The translations under genes were made by a program, and so were the position numbers. Shown in pieces: positions 25,447 to 33,859 of a DNA stretch of 64,000 nt. The first letter of the stretch is position 1. Each line of letters starts with the position of its first letter. Below the pieces are notes generated by a model. It saw only the letters and a program-made list of their open reading frames with translations, did not search any database and had not been told where the DNA came from. The stretch is from Nocardioides daeguensis (GTDB taxonomy: Bacteria > Actinomycetota > Actinomycetes > Propionibacteriales > Nocardioidaceae): positions 248,001 through 312,000 of the forward strand of contig NZ_JAHTKU010000004.1 in the NCBI RefSeq assembly GCF_019192965.1. The letters run 5' to 3'.

Positions 25447-25869
25447 TCAGGCCAGCAGCTCGTCGTACGCCGTCGGGCTGGAGTCGCGCAGGAAGGTCGA
25501 GCAGCGCTCCCACTCCTCGGTCTCGCCGATCGCGCGGGCCGTGAGGGCGAGCAGCGCGAGCGCGCGCAGGAAGCCCCGGTTGGGCTCGTGCTCCCACGGC
25601 ACCGGGCCGTGCCCCTTCCAGCCGTTGCGGCGCAGCAGGTCGAGCGAGCGGTGGTAGCCGACCCGGGAGTAGGCGTAGACCGTCACGTCGTCCGCACCGC
25701 CGTCGCGGGCCTCCTCGGCGAGGGCCGCCCAGGCGAGCGGGGAGGCCGGGAGCCGGCGGACGACGGCCGCGGGCGCGTGGCCCTCGGCGAGGAGCGCCTC
25801 GGCGGGGTCGACGGGCAGGTGCGTGGGCGGGGGGCCGGCCATCAGGTCGGTGCCGGGCGTGATGCTCAT
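25447..25869 (-). CDS. DUF3151 family protein
   Basis: The product has 140 residues from ATG 25869. It has the full DUF3151 pattern of actinobacteria: GPPPTHLPVDP at the start, SPLAWAALAEEA, YAYSRVGYHRSLDLLRRNGWKGHGPVPWEHEPNRGFLRALAL and ERCSTFLRDSSPTAYDEL at the end. The function is unknown. In other actinobacteria the family often lies near fba, and fba is present here 3 kb away. The gene is convergent with lysS and divergent from the MFS gene across 52 bp. Confidence 0.88.
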   Translation of the reverse strand: MSITPGTDLMAGPPPTHLPVDPAEALLAEGHAPAAVVRRLPASPLAWAALAEEARDGGADDVTVYAYSRVGYHRSLDLLRRNGWKGHGPVPWEHEPNRGFLRALALLALTARAIGETEEWERCSTFLRDSSPTAYDELLA

Positions 25870-25921
25870 GGCCCCATTGTTGCCGGATCGGGAAGCGGTG
25901 TCGGCGCCCGGGTGTTGACTG

Positions 25922-27430
25922 GTGTTCGTGACGCAGAGTGCACCCACGTCCCCCGCGACGAACCCGCCCGCGACTGCCGAGGTCAACCCCTGGCCGGCCC
26001 TGTGGGCCCTGGTCATCGGGTTCTTCATGATCCTGGTCGACCTGACCATCGTGACGGTCGCGACGCCGACGATCATCGAGGACCTCGACGCGTCCGTGAA
26101 CGACGTCGTGTGGGTGACCAGCGCCTACATGCTCGCCTACGCCGTCCCCGTCCTCATCATGGGACGCCTCGGCGACCGGTTCGGCTCGAAGTACCTCTAC
26201 CTCGCCGGGCTCACCGTCTTCACCCTCGCCTCGCTGTGGTGCGGCCTGACCACCACGGTCGACGGCCTGATCCTGGCCCGGGTGGTGCAGGGCTTCGGCG
26301 CCTCGATGATGACGCCGCAGACGATGGCGATCATCACCCGGATCTTCCCCCCGGCACACCGCGGCAGCGCGATGGCGGTCTGGGGCGCGACGGCCGGTGT
26401 GGCGATGGTGGTCGGCCCGATCCTCGGCGGCGTGCTCACCGACGGCCTCGGCTGGGAGTGGATCTTCTTCGTCAACATCCCCGTCGGCCTGGTCGCCTTC
26501 GTGATGGCGTGGCGCCTGGTCCCGGCGCTCCCGACCCACGCCCACAAGTTCGACTGGCTGGGCGTCGCGCTGTCCGGTGCGGCCATGTTCCTGCTCTGCT
26601 TCGGCATCCAGGAGGGCCACCAGATGGACTGGGCGGGCTGGATCATCGCGATGATCGCCGCCGGTGTCGCGCTGTTCGTCGTGTTCATCGTGTGGCAGCG
26701 CTACAACCGGGCTGAGCCGCTGGTGCCGCTCAGCCTGTTCCGCGACCGCAACTTCTCGGTCTCCAACGTCGCCATCACCTGCATGGGCTCGATCGGCGCC
26801 TCCTTCGGCTTCCCGCTGATGCTCTACGCCCAGGCGGTCCGCGGGAACTCCCCGACCGAGGCGGCACTGCTCATGGTGCCGATGGCCGTGATGTCGATCT
26901 TCCTGGCCCAGCCCGTCGGCCGGCTGACCGACCGGCTGCACCCGCGCCAGGTCGTCGGTTTCGGGTTCGCCGCCAGCCTGGTCGGCTTCCTCCTGCTCAT
27001 CTGGCGCCTCGAGCCGGGGATCGCGGTGTGGGAGATCGCCGTGCCCATGGGCGTCATCGGCATCGGCAACGCCTTCATCTGGGCGCCGACCGCCGCCACG
27101 GCCAACCGCAACCTGCCGCTGCACCTCGCCGGTGCGGGCGCGGGCGTCTACAACGCCACCCGCCAGGTCGGCTCGGTCCTCGGCGCGGCCGCGATCGCCG
27201 TCCTCATGGACAGCCGCCTGGCCCACTACCTGCCCGGCGCGGCCGCCCACGGCGAGGCCGGGGCGGCCCAGATCCCCGACCCCTACGTTGCCGAGCTGTT
27301 CAGCAAGGCGATGCAGCAGTCGTTGTGGCTGCCCGCGGCGATGTACCTCGTCGGCCTGATCGCCGTGATGTTCTACGAGGTTCCGCGGCACGAGGGGTTC
27401 GGCGCGCCCCAGCCGGCTGCGGCGGAGTGA
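25922..27430 (+). CDS. MFS transporter, DHA2 (EmrB/QacA) 14-helix family
   Basis: The product has about 502 residues; GTG 25922 or GTG 25928 may be the start. It opens with a long helix and the DHA2 motif LVDLTIVTVATPTII. Motif A (GRLGDRFGSKYLY) follows near residue 80, and GATAGVAMVVGPILGGVLTDGLGWEWIFFVNIPVG is the motif C/D region of drug exporters. About 14 membrane helices can be counted. Members export drugs or metabolites in exchange for protons; the substrate is unknown. No local TetR regulator is seen. The gene ends at a strong terminator. Confidence 0.92.
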   Translation: MFVTQSAPTSPATNPPATAEVNPWPALWALVIGFFMILVDLTIVTVATPTIIEDLDASVNDVVWVTSAYMLAYAVPVLIMGRLGDRFGSKYLYLAGLTVFTLASLWCGLTTTVDGLILARVVQGFGASMMTPQTMAIITRIFPPAHRGSAMAVWGATAGVAMVVGPILGGVLTDGLGWEWIFFVNIPVGLVAFVMAWRLVPALPTHAHKFDWLGVALSGAAMFLLCFGIQEGHQMDWAGWIIAMIAAGVALFVVFIVWQRYNRAEPLVPLSLFRDRNFSVSNVAITCMGSIGASFGFPLMLYAQAVRGNSPTEAALLMVPMAVMSIFLAQPVGRLTDRLHPRQVVGFGFAASLVGFLLLIWRLEPGIAVWEIAVPMGVIGIGNAFIWAPTAATANRNLPLHLAGAGAGVYNATRQVGSVLGAAAIAVLMDSRLAHYLPGAAAHGEAGAAQIPDPYVAELFSKAMQQSLWLPAAMYLVGLIAVMFYEVPRHEGFGAPQPAAAE

Positions 27431-27500
27431 CAGTTTCACCGGCCGGCCGGTGAAACTGGCGCTGGGACGAGGAAACTTCCTCGTCCCAGCGCCAGTTTTC
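27430..27500. terminator. Strong bidirectional terminator plus TTTCACCGGCC palindrome
   Basis: A perfect 28-bp palindrome (27430-27457) of CAGTTTCACCGGCC and its complement leads into a stem-loop with 22-bp arms (27452-27473 and 27476-27497), a 2-nt loop and a TTTT run. Only the two-base loop breaks the stem. It lies between the convergent MFS and ilvA genes, so it should stop transcription from both. A related 14-bp-arm copy of the first palindrome lies at 52394-52425. Confidence 0.88.
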
Positions 27501-27515
27501 TCGTCCAGGCTCGCG

Positions 27516-28814
27516 TTATGACAGCACGAAGCCGAACAGCGGGCTGTCCGGCGGCACCTTCTCGACGCGCAGCCGCGACTCCTCCATCCGGGCCAGCAGG
27601 CCGGGGAGGTCGTCACGCGACTGCATCTCGATGCCGACCAGCGCGGGGCCGGTCTCGCGGTTGTTGCGCTTGGTGTACTCGAACAGCGTGATGTCGTCGT
27701 CGGGCCCGAGCACGTCGTCGAGGAAGCGGCGCAGCGCTCCCGGCTCCTGCGGGAACTCCACGAGGAAGTAGTGCTTGAGGCCCTCGTGGACGAGAGCCCG
27801 CTCGACGATGTCGGCGTACCGCGAGACGTCGTTGTTGCCACCGGAGAGGACCGCGACGACCCGGCTGCCGGGGGCGAGCCCCGCTAGGCCGGTGGCCGCG
27901 ACGGGCAGGCGCAGCGCGGCGGGCGCCAGGGCACCGGCGGGCTCGGCGATGATGCCGTCGACCTGGTACAGGTCGAGCATCTCCACGCAGATCAGGCCCT
28001 CCGGGACGGCCGCCAGCGCGAGGTCGATGGTGGCCCGGGCGTCGGCGACGACGCGGTAGGTGAGGTCCCCGACCCGGCGTACGGCGGCGCCGTCGACGAA
28101 CGGGTCGACGGAGTCGAGCTCCACCGGGCCGCCAGCGGCCAGGGCGGCGGCGAGGGAGGGGGCGCCGGCGGGCTCGGCCGCGAGCACCCGGACGCCGGGA
28201 AGCCGCTCACCGAGCACGGTGAGCGAGCCGGCGAGCAGGCCGGCGCCGCCGACCGGGAGGACGAGGGCGTCGGGCTGCCAGCCGAGCTCGGCGGACTGCG
28301 TCAGGATCTCGGCGGCGACGGTGCCCTGTCCGGCGATGATCCCGGGGTGGTCGAAGGCCGGGACGACGGTCGCGCCCGACGCTGCGGCGAATTCGGCGGC
28401 GGCGACGGCCGCGTCGTCGTACTGGTCGCCGGCGATGACGACCTCGACCTGGTCACCGCCGAGGGCGGCGACCCGGTCGCGCTTCTGCCGAGGGGTGGTG
28501 CGGGGCAGGAAGATCGTGGCGTGCACGCCCGCCCGGGCGCAGGCGAAGGCGACACCCTGGGCGTGGTTGCCGGCGCTCGCGCAGGTCACGCCCCGGGACC
28601 GCTCCTCCTCGGTGAGGCCGGCGAGCACCGTGTAGGCGCCGCGGGCCTTGTAGGAACGGACCGGGGTGAGGTCCTCGCGCTTGAGCCAGACGTCGAACCC
28701 GGTGAGCGCGGAGAGCCGGTCGGCACGCTGCAGCGGGGTCGGCGCGATGACCGACCCGAGCAGGGCGGCTGCCCGGTCGACGTCCGCCGCGGTGGGGAGT
28801 GCCGTGCCGACCAA
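27516..28814 (-). CDS. ilvA: Threonine ammonia-lyase (threonine dehydratase)
   Basis: IlvA deaminates threonine to 2-oxobutanoate, the first step to isoleucine. The product has about 432 residues, close to the Corynebacterium enzyme. The PLP lysine lies in VRSYKARGAY, the phosphate loop in LPVGGAGLLAG, and SAGNHAQGVAFACA and AVLSGGNNDVSRY are typical. The last 80 residues form an ACT-like regulatory domain (KHYFLVEFPQEPGALRRFLDDVLG), so isoleucine feedback control is likely. The start is uncertain: TTG 28814 lies just after the fba stop and suits the family, but lacks a clear ribosome site. Confidence 0.93.
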   Translation of the reverse strand: MVGTALPTAADVDRAAALLGSVIAPTPLQRADRLSALTGFDVWLKREDLTPVRSYKARGAYTVLAGLTEEERSRGVTCASAGNHAQGVAFACARAGVHATIFLPRTTPRQKRDRVAALGGDQVEVVIAGDQYDDAAVAAAEFAAASGATVVPAFDHPGIIAGQGTVAAEILTQSAELGWQPDALVLPVGGAGLLAGSLTVLGERLPGVRVLAAEPAGAPSLAAALAAGGPVELDSVDPFVDGAAVRRVGDLTYRVVADARATIDLALAAVPEGLICVEMLDLYQVDGIIAEPAGALAPAALRLPVAATGLAGLAPGSRVVAVLSGGNNDVSRYADIVERALVHEGLKHYFLVEFPQEPGALRRFLDDVLGPDDDITLFEYTKRNNRETGPALVGIEMQSRDDLPGLLARMEESRLRVEKVPPDSPLFGFVLS

Positions 28815-28818
28815 CGGA

Positions 28819-29850
28819 TCAGCCGACGGTCTTGCCGGCCGAGCGCAGGTTCTCGGTGGCCTCGACGATGCGGGCAGCCATGCCGGCCTCGGCGGCCTTG
28901 CCCCAGGCACGCGGGTCGTAGGCCTTCTTGTCGCCGACCTCGCCGTCGATCTTCAGCACGCCGTCGTAGTTGCGGAACATGTGGTCCGCGGCCGGGCGAG
29001 TGAAGGCGTACTGCGTGTCGGTGTCGATGTTCATCTTCACCACGCCGTAGTCGACCGCCGCCGCGATCTCCTCGGCCGTCGAGCCCGAGCCGCCGTGGAA
29101 GACGAGGTCGAACGGCTTGGCGCCGTCGGCCAGGCCGAGCTCGGCCACGATCGCGGCCTGCGCGTCGCGCAGGATCTCCGGACGGAGCTTGACGTTGCCG
29201 GGCTTGTAGACGCCGTGCACGTTGCCGAAGGTCAGGGCCGTCAGGTAGCGGCCCTTCTCGCCGATGCCGAGCGCCCGCACGGTCGCCAGCGCGTCCTCGG
29301 GGGTGGTGTAGAGCTTCTCGTCGATCGCGCCGACGACGCCGTCCTCCTCGCCGCCGACGACGCCGACCTCGATCTCGAGGATCACCTTGGCCGCGGCGGC
29401 CTTCGCGAGCAGCTCCTCGGCGATCTGCAGGTTCTCGTCGAGCGGTACGGCGGACCCGTCCCACATGTGCGAGCCGAAGAGCGGCGCCTCGCCCCGGGCG
29501 ACCCGCTCGGCCGAGATGGCGAGCAGCGGCCGGACGAAGCCGTCGAGCTTGTCCTTGGGGCAGTGGTCGGTGTGCAGCGCGATGTTGACCGGGTAGTTCT
29601 TGGCGACCTCGGCGGCGTACGCGGCGAAGGCGACCGAGCCGGTGACCATCTCCTTCACCGACGGGCCGGAGAGGTACTCCGCGCCGCCGGTCGAGACCTG
29701 CAGGATGCCGTCGGAACCGGCGTCGGCGAAGCCCTTGAGCGCCGCGTTGAGCGTCTGCGAGGACGTGACGTTGATGGCCGGGAAGGCGAACGAGCCGGCC
29801 TTCGCGGCGTCGAGCATCTCGGCGTACTTCTCAGGGGTGGCGATGGGCAT
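28819..29850 (-). CDS. fba: Class II fructose-bisphosphate aldolase
   Basis: The enzyme splits or forms fructose 1,6-bisphosphate in glycolysis and gluconeogenesis, using zinc. The product has 343 residues. The metal and catalytic motif ALHTDHCPKD lies near residue 95, and a second metal site is in VVGGEEDGV. HGVYKPGNVKL, VFHGGSGSTAEEI and MNIDTDTQYA are the later family blocks. The ATG lies at 29850. ilvA begins about 5 bp after it, so the two may be transcribed together. The upstream region is shared with the divergent sigma-factor operon. Confidence 0.97.
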   Translation of the reverse strand: MPIATPEKYAEMLDAAKAGSFAFPAINVTSSQTLNAALKGFADAGSDGILQVSTGGAEYLSGPSVKEMVTGSVAFAAYAAEVAKNYPVNIALHTDHCPKDKLDGFVRPLLAISAERVARGEAPLFGSHMWDGSAVPLDENLQIAEELLAKAAAAKVILEIEVGVVGGEEDGVVGAIDEKLYTTPEDALATVRALGIGEKGRYLTALTFGNVHGVYKPGNVKLRPEILRDAQAAIVAELGLADGAKPFDLVFHGGSGSTAEEIAAAVDYGVVKMNIDTDTQYAFTRPAADHMFRNYDGVLKIDGEVGDKKAYDPRAWGKAAEAGMAARIVEATENLRSAGKTVG

Positions 29851-29902
29851 GCGATTGGCTCCTGCGCAGGGTGCGGTGACGTCCGCCTCAACCTACCGTG
29901 AC

Positions 29903-29926
29903 AACCGATCGCCGTCGGCGTGCGTA
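29903..29926 (+). promoter_or_regulatory. ECF-type promoter candidate before the sigma-factor operon
   Basis: AACC (29903-29906), 16 bases, then CGTA (29923-29926) match the usual AAC/CGT layout of ECF sigma promoters. The site lies 37 bp before the ATG at 29964 and upstream of a GGAGG ribosome site. It fits autoregulation of the sigma factor encoded in the same operon. The match is to a short motif, so it could be chance. Confidence 0.35.
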
Positions 29927-29963
29927 TCCCTGCTTGAGTGAACCCCCACCCCTGGAGGACCAG

Positions 29964-30575
29964 ATGCAGGACATCACGGACCGGCTCGACGCCGAGCTGC
30001 GCACGCCGCCGCCGCCGACCTTCGACGTCAGGGCGACGGTGGGGGCCGGTCGGTGTGCCGTACGACGGCAGCGGCTCGTCCGGGGCGGCGCGGCGCTCGC
30101 CCTGGCGCTGGTGCTCGGCGGTGCGGGCGTGGCCGTGACCTCCCAGGTCGGCGACAGCCGTGGCCCGGCCCGCGAGCAGGTCCAGGTCGCCGCGGGCGTC
30201 TCCTCCGCGGGACTGGCTCCGACCGACAACCTCGTCGACGGCTTCCCCGCCGGCTACGACCCGCAGCACGACGACGTGGTCCTGGTGCGCGACGGCTGGG
30301 AGGTCGTCGAGCGGATCGACCAGCCGGTCACCGGCCTGTACGCCAGCGGCCAGCAGGTGGCGATCAGGGACTCGGTGGCACTCGACCTGCGCAAGGGCGG
30401 CGAGGTCCGGTGGGTGATCCTGTACCGGATGCCGGCCGTGGACGAGGGCAACGGCAGCCACAGTCAGCCGGGCGGCGGCATCGCCGGCCCCGACGACGGC
30501 ACCGACTCCCCCGACCTGGCCAGCTGGCTCGCGGACCAGAAGGACCTCAGCTTCTCGAGCAAGGCGGCCGGCTGA
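29964..30575 (+). CDS. Single-pass membrane protein, possible anti-sigma partner
   Basis: The product has 203 residues from ATG 29964, preceded by GGAGG. The short cytoplasmic N-terminus (DITDRLDAELRTPPPPTFDV) is followed by a basic patch and one membrane helix at about 45-65. The outside part has no Cys and ends in a Gly/Ser/Asp-rich stretch. No zinc-binding HxxxCxxC anti-sigma motif is present. Its stop overlaps the sigma ATG (TGATG), so it is coupled to the sigma factor and may control or sense for it. The role is inferred from position only. Confidence 0.75.
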   Translation: MQDITDRLDAELRTPPPPTFDVRATVGAGRCAVRRQRLVRGGAALALALVLGGAGVAVTSQVGDSRGPAREQVQVAAGVSSAGLAPTDNLVDGFPAGYDPQHDDVVLVRDGWEVVERIDQPVTGLYASGQQVAIRDSVALDLRKGGEVRWVILYRMPAVDEGNGSHSQPGGGIAGPDDGTDSPDLASWLADQKDLSFSSKAAG

Positions 30576-31072
30576 TGAGGCGCGCGGAGCGCGAGGCGGC
30601 GTACGTCGAGTTCGCCACCGCCCGCCGCGACCAGCTGCGCCGGATCGCCTACGGCATGTGCGGCGACTGGCACCGCGCCGACGACCTGGTGCAGACCGCG
30701 CTGGTCCGGCTGTACGTCGCCTGGCCGCGGGTCTCCCGCAACGGCACCGAGGACGCGTACGTCCGCAAGATCCTGCTCAACGCGGTGATCGACGAGTCGC
30801 GGCGCGCCGTACGCCGGGAGGTCCCGACCGAGACCCTGCCCGACCTGCCGGCCTCCCCCGGCCTGGACCCGGCGGAGCGCGACTCGCTGGTCGCCGCGCT
30901 GCAGACCCTGCCCGCCCAGCAGCGGGCGGCGGTGCTGCTGCGGCACTGGCTGGGGCTGCCGGTCGCCGAGGTCGCCGCCGAGCTCGGCATCTCCGAGGGG
31001 ACCGTCAAGAGCCACACGTCGCGCGGGCTGCACGCGCTGCGGGGGAGGCTGGAGGAGGCGGAGCCCGCCTGA
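30575..31072 (+). CDS. RNA polymerase sigma factor, SigE family (ECF)
   Basis: The product has 165 residues. Region 2 is clear (RRIAYGMCGDWHRADDLVQTALVRLYVAWPRV), followed by a Pro-rich linker and region 4 (LQTLPAQQRAAVLLRHWLGL, then GISEGTVKSHTSRGLHAL). This is the actinobacterial SigE-family sigma-70 that directs polymerase to stress or surface genes. The start overlaps the upstream stop by one base. In many bacteria the anti-sigma gene follows the sigma gene; here the membrane protein comes first. Targets are unknown, but an ECF-like promoter lies before the operon. Confidence 0.92.
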   Translation: MRRAEREAAYVEFATARRDQLRRIAYGMCGDWHRADDLVQTALVRLYVAWPRVSRNGTEDAYVRKILLNAVIDESRRAVRREVPTETLPDLPASPGLDPAERDSLVAALQTLPAQQRAAVLLRHWLGLPVAEVAAELGISEGTVKSHTSRGLHALRGRLEEAEPA

Positions 31073-31077
31073 TCCGG

Positions 31078-31815
31078 TCAGCCGCGCCAGGCCTCGTCGC
31101 TGCCGAGGTCGGCGTGCTGGCGCACCCACGAGTGCATCGCGATCGCGGCCGCGGCAGAGGCGTTGATCGACCGGGTCGAGCCGAACTGGGCGATCGAGAA
31201 GGTGCCGTCGCAGGCCTCGCGGGCGCCTTCCGAGAGCCCCGGCCCCTCCTGCCCGAACAGGAAGCAGACCCGCTCGGGGATCTGCATCGTCTCCAGGTGG
31301 GCGGAGCCGGGGAGGTTGTCGATGCCGAGCAGCGGCACCCCGGACTCGGCGAGGTAGGCGTGCAGCTCCGCAACGCTGGGGTGGTGGCGGACGTGCTGGT
31401 AGCGGTCGGTGACCATGGCGCCGCGGCGGTTCCAGCGCCGGTTGCCGACGATGTGCACCTCGGCGGCGAGGAAGGCGTTGGCCGAGCGGACGATGGTGCC
31501 GATGTTGAAGTCGTGCTGCCAGTTCTCGATGGCGACGTGGAAGCCGTGGCGACGCTGGTCGAGGTCGGCGACGATCGCCTCGACCGACCAGTACCGGTAC
31601 CGGTCGACCACGTTGCGGCGATCGCCGTCGCGCAGCAGCGTCTCGTCGTACACCTCACTGCCGGGGCCCTGCGGCCAGGCTCCCGGCCAGGGCCCCACGC
31701 CGACCTCCGGCTGCCCGTGCGGCATCGGGTCGTACGGCGCCCGCTCGTCCTCGACCACGGGCTGGTCCGCAGGCTGGTCCGCGGGCTGGTCCACCGGCTC
31801 GTCCACGGATGGCAC
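31078..31815 (-). CDS. SpoU/TrmH-family RNA 2'-O-methyltransferase
   Basis: The product has about 245 residues from GTG 31815; several nearby GTG codons are possible. An acidic, Pro-rich N-terminus carries repeats of DQPAD. The SPOUT-fold body follows: FHVAIENWQHDFNIGTIVRSANAF (motif 1), CFLFGQEGPGLSEGAREACD (motif 2) and STRSINASAAAAIAMHSWVR (motif 3). These bind S-adenosylmethionine in a knot. It would methylate a ribose in tRNA or rRNA; the site is unknown. It is convergent with the sigma-factor gene and divergent from the DedA gene. Confidence 0.92.
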   Translation of the reverse strand: MPSVDEPVDQPADQPADQPVVEDERAPYDPMPHGQPEVGVGPWPGAWPQGPGSEVYDETLLRDGDRRNVVDRYRYWSVEAIVADLDQRRHGFHVAIENWQHDFNIGTIVRSANAFLAAEVHIVGNRRWNRRGAMVTDRYQHVRHHPSVAELHAYLAESGVPLLGIDNLPGSAHLETMQIPERVCFLFGQEGPGLSEGAREACDGTFSIAQFGSTRSINASAAAAIAMHSWVRQHADLGSDEAWRG

Positions 31816-31858
31816 CCTAACCACCACCCCGTTGGGCACCGGCCGGTAGCGTGGCGTC

Positions 31859-32593
31859 GTGAACTCGCTGGTCGCGACCCCCTTCGTCGTGCCGATGCTG
31901 CTCGGGATCAAGTGGCTCGATCCTGAATGGCTGCAGCACGAATACGGCACCACCTTCATCTGGATCGCGATGGCCATCGTCTTCGTCGAGTGCGGCCTCT
32001 TCTTCCCGTTCCTGCCCGGCGACACGCTGCTGTTCGCCCTCGGCCTGTTCATCGCGGGCAGCAACAAGACCGGCTACTCCGTCGTCGGGATCTCGAACGA
32101 GCCCGTCGAGCTCGCCATCGCCTGCGTCCTGCTGGTGATCGCCGCGTTCGGCGGCAACGTCGCCGGCTACGAGATCGGGCGCAAGCTCGGCCCGCCGCTG
32201 TACCACCGCGAGGGCCGGATCCTGAAGAAGAAGTACTTCGACAACACGAGCGTGTTCTTCGACAAGCACGGCAACAAGGCGTTGGTCATCGGCCGGTTCG
32301 TACCCTTCGTGCGCACTTACATCACCGTGGTCGCGGGCGTGACGCTGATGGAGCGGCGCCGGTTCTTCCTGTGGAGCGCGGTCGGTGCCGTGCTGTGGGT
32401 CGTGTCGATCACCCTGCTCGGCTACTTCCTCGGCGCCGCCATCCCGGCGCTCGGCGAGAACATCGACTACGTGACCCTCGCCATCCTCGCCTTCTCGGCG
32501 GTCCCGCTCGCGTGGGAGTGGTGGCGGCACAAGCGCCCCGGCGCCAAGGCCCGCACCAATGACGCCGTCGAGGTCGACTCGCCCGTCGAGTGA
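31859..32593 (+). CDS. DedA-family membrane protein
   Basis: The product has 244 residues. It has the DedA features of about five hydrophobic segments, the motif ECGLFFPFLPGDTLLFALG near residue 40, the strongly basic KYFDNTSVFFDKHGNKALVIGRFVPFVRTY block (in separate pieces) and a final membrane helix. DedA proteins help maintain membrane potential and lipid flipping (undecaprenyl phosphate or phosphatidylethanolamine). The conserved Arg pair for the reentrant loop is visible in GRFVPFVRTY. The tail is charged and cytoplasmic. GTG 31859 is the start. Confidence 0.9.
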   Translation: MNSLVATPFVVPMLLGIKWLDPEWLQHEYGTTFIWIAMAIVFVECGLFFPFLPGDTLLFALGLFIAGSNKTGYSVVGISNEPVELAIACVLLVIAAFGGNVAGYEIGRKLGPPLYHREGRILKKKYFDNTSVFFDKHGNKALVIGRFVPFVRTYITVVAGVTLMERRRFFLWSAVGAVLWVVSITLLGYFLGAAIPALGENIDYVTLAILAFSAVPLAWEWWRHKRPGAKARTNDAVEVDSPVE

Positions 32594-32717
32594 CCGGTCG
32601 CCCGGTGGTCGCCGGGCGTTGGTGGTGACTGTCGGTGCTCGCCGCGATGATTTTCGAAGCGGGCGCCGGTCCAACCGGCATCCACCCCAACCGACCCAGC
32701 CACCCCCAGGAGTCACC

Positions 32718-33152
32718 ATGGCGATCAACCTCAACCCCTACATCAACTGGCGCGGCCAGGCCCGCGAGGCAATGGCGTTCTACCAGTCCGTCCTCGGCGG
32801 CGAGCTCACGATGATGACCTTCGCCGACATGGGCGGCACGGCGATGGGTGTCGCCGAGTCCGAGGTCGACTGGGTGATGCACTCGTCCCTGTCGGTCTCC
32901 GACGCCGTGCTCCTCATGGGCGCCGACCACCCCTCCCACGTGCCCGGCGAGCCGCAGACCCAGCAGGTCAGCATCAGCGGCCCGGCCGAGGACGAGGCCA
33001 CCCTCCGCGCCTGGTGGGAGGGACTCTCCGAGGGCGCGACCGTCCACCAGCCGCTCGAGAAGGCGCCGTGGGGCGACACCTTCGGGATGCTCTCCGACAA
33101 GTACGGCGTCGACTGGCTGGTCAACATCGCCGGCGCGCCGAGCGAGGGCTGA
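32718..33152 (+). CDS. VOC-superfamily protein (PhnB-like glyoxalase fold)
   Basis: The product has 144 residues from ATG 32718, preceded by AGGAG. It matches the PhnB-like branch: LNPYINWRGQAREAMAFYQSVLGGEL at the start, then HSSLSVSDAVLLMGAD in the centre and WGDTFGMLSDKYGVDWLVNIA at the end. The fold is a double beta-alpha-beta unit, and activity is unassigned. Metal-binding residues cannot be assigned with certainty. The 124-bp gap before it shows nothing else. It ends at two stacked palindromes shared with pyrE's 3' side. Confidence 0.85.
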   Translation: MAINLNPYINWRGQAREAMAFYQSVLGGELTMMTFADMGGTAMGVAESEVDWVMHSSLSVSDAVLLMGADHPSHVPGEPQTQQVSISGPAEDEATLRAWWEGLSEGATVHQPLEKAPWGDTFGMLSDKYGVDWLVNIAGAPSEG

Positions 33153-33160
33153 GCCCGGCT

Positions 33161-33224
33161 GCAGGGATCCCCGGATGTCCGGGGATCCCTGCGCTGGTCA
33201 GGGGTTGCAACACCTGACCAGCGC
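33161..33224. repeat. Two adjacent perfect palindromes between convergent genes
   Basis: Palindrome A (33161-33192) has 15-bp arms GCAGGGATCCCCGGA and a 2-nt centre. Palindrome B (33191-33224) has 12-bp arms GCGCTGGTCAGG and a 10-nt centre. They share two bases. The same two types lie at 36138-36201 in the opposite order. Here they sit between the 3' ends of the VOC gene and pyrE, so a terminator role is possible, though no T run is present. The following 60 bp to pyrE shows nothing. Confidence 0.75.
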
Positions 33225-33286
33225 ATGAATTGCCTGACCGGTGTGACGGCTGGTGCTGCTGGGACGCCTCGCCAGCCGTCGCGACG

Positions 33287-33832
33287 TCAGGCCTGGGCGG
33301 CCGCCCGGGCCGCGTCCAGCTCGGCCTTGGTCAGCACGGCGCGGACCTCGAGCGCCACGTCGGCGAGCGGGTTCTCGCCGGCCGGGCTCCGGTCGATCGC
33401 GCAGACCACGGTCTCCACGACCGCGCCCCCCGCACGCAGCGCGTTGGTCGCGTCGCGGACCGCACCACCGGTGGTGATGACGTCCTCGATGAGGACCACC
33501 TTGCTGCCCTCGTAGGACGGCCCCTCGGCGAGCTTGGCGGTGCCGTACTCCTTGGCCTTCTTGCGGACGAACACGACCGGCAGGCCGACGAGCTGGCTGA
33601 CCGCGGTGGCGATCGGGATGCCGCCCATCTCCAGGCCGCCGAGCAGCTCGGCGTCGGCCGGCAGCAGCTGGGCGACCTCGCGGGCGACGCGGGCGAGGAG
33701 GAGCGGGTCCGCCTCGAAGAGGTACTTGTCGAAGTACTCGTTGCTCACCTGGCCGGACCGGAGCACGAACTCACCGGTGAGGCGGCAGGTGGCGTCGATG
33801 TCGGCGGCGAGGGCGGTGTCGGTGGTCGTCAC
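33287..33832 (-). CDS. pyrE: Orotate phosphoribosyltransferase
   Basis: PyrE makes orotidine 5'-phosphate from orotate and PRPP in pyrimidine synthesis. The product has 181 residues, the usual short bacterial form. The PRPP-binding loop VVLIEDVITTGGAV is intact, with its two acidic residues. The N-terminal RSGQVSNEYFDKYLFE and GLEMGGIPIATAVSQ are typical. The start is GTG 33832. It is divergent from the aminotransferase gene by 27 bp. No other pyrimidine gene lies in the window. Confidence 0.95.
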   Translation of the reverse strand: MTTTDTALAADIDATCRLTGEFVLRSGQVSNEYFDKYLFEADPLLLARVAREVAQLLPADAELLGGLEMGGIPIATAVSQLVGLPVVFVRKKAKEYGTAKLAEGPSYEGSKVVLIEDVITTGGAVRDATNALRAGGAVVETVVCAIDRSPAGENPLADVALEVRAVLTKAELDAARAAAQA

Positions 33833-33859
33833 GGTTCGACATTATCTATCGTGCAGGGC

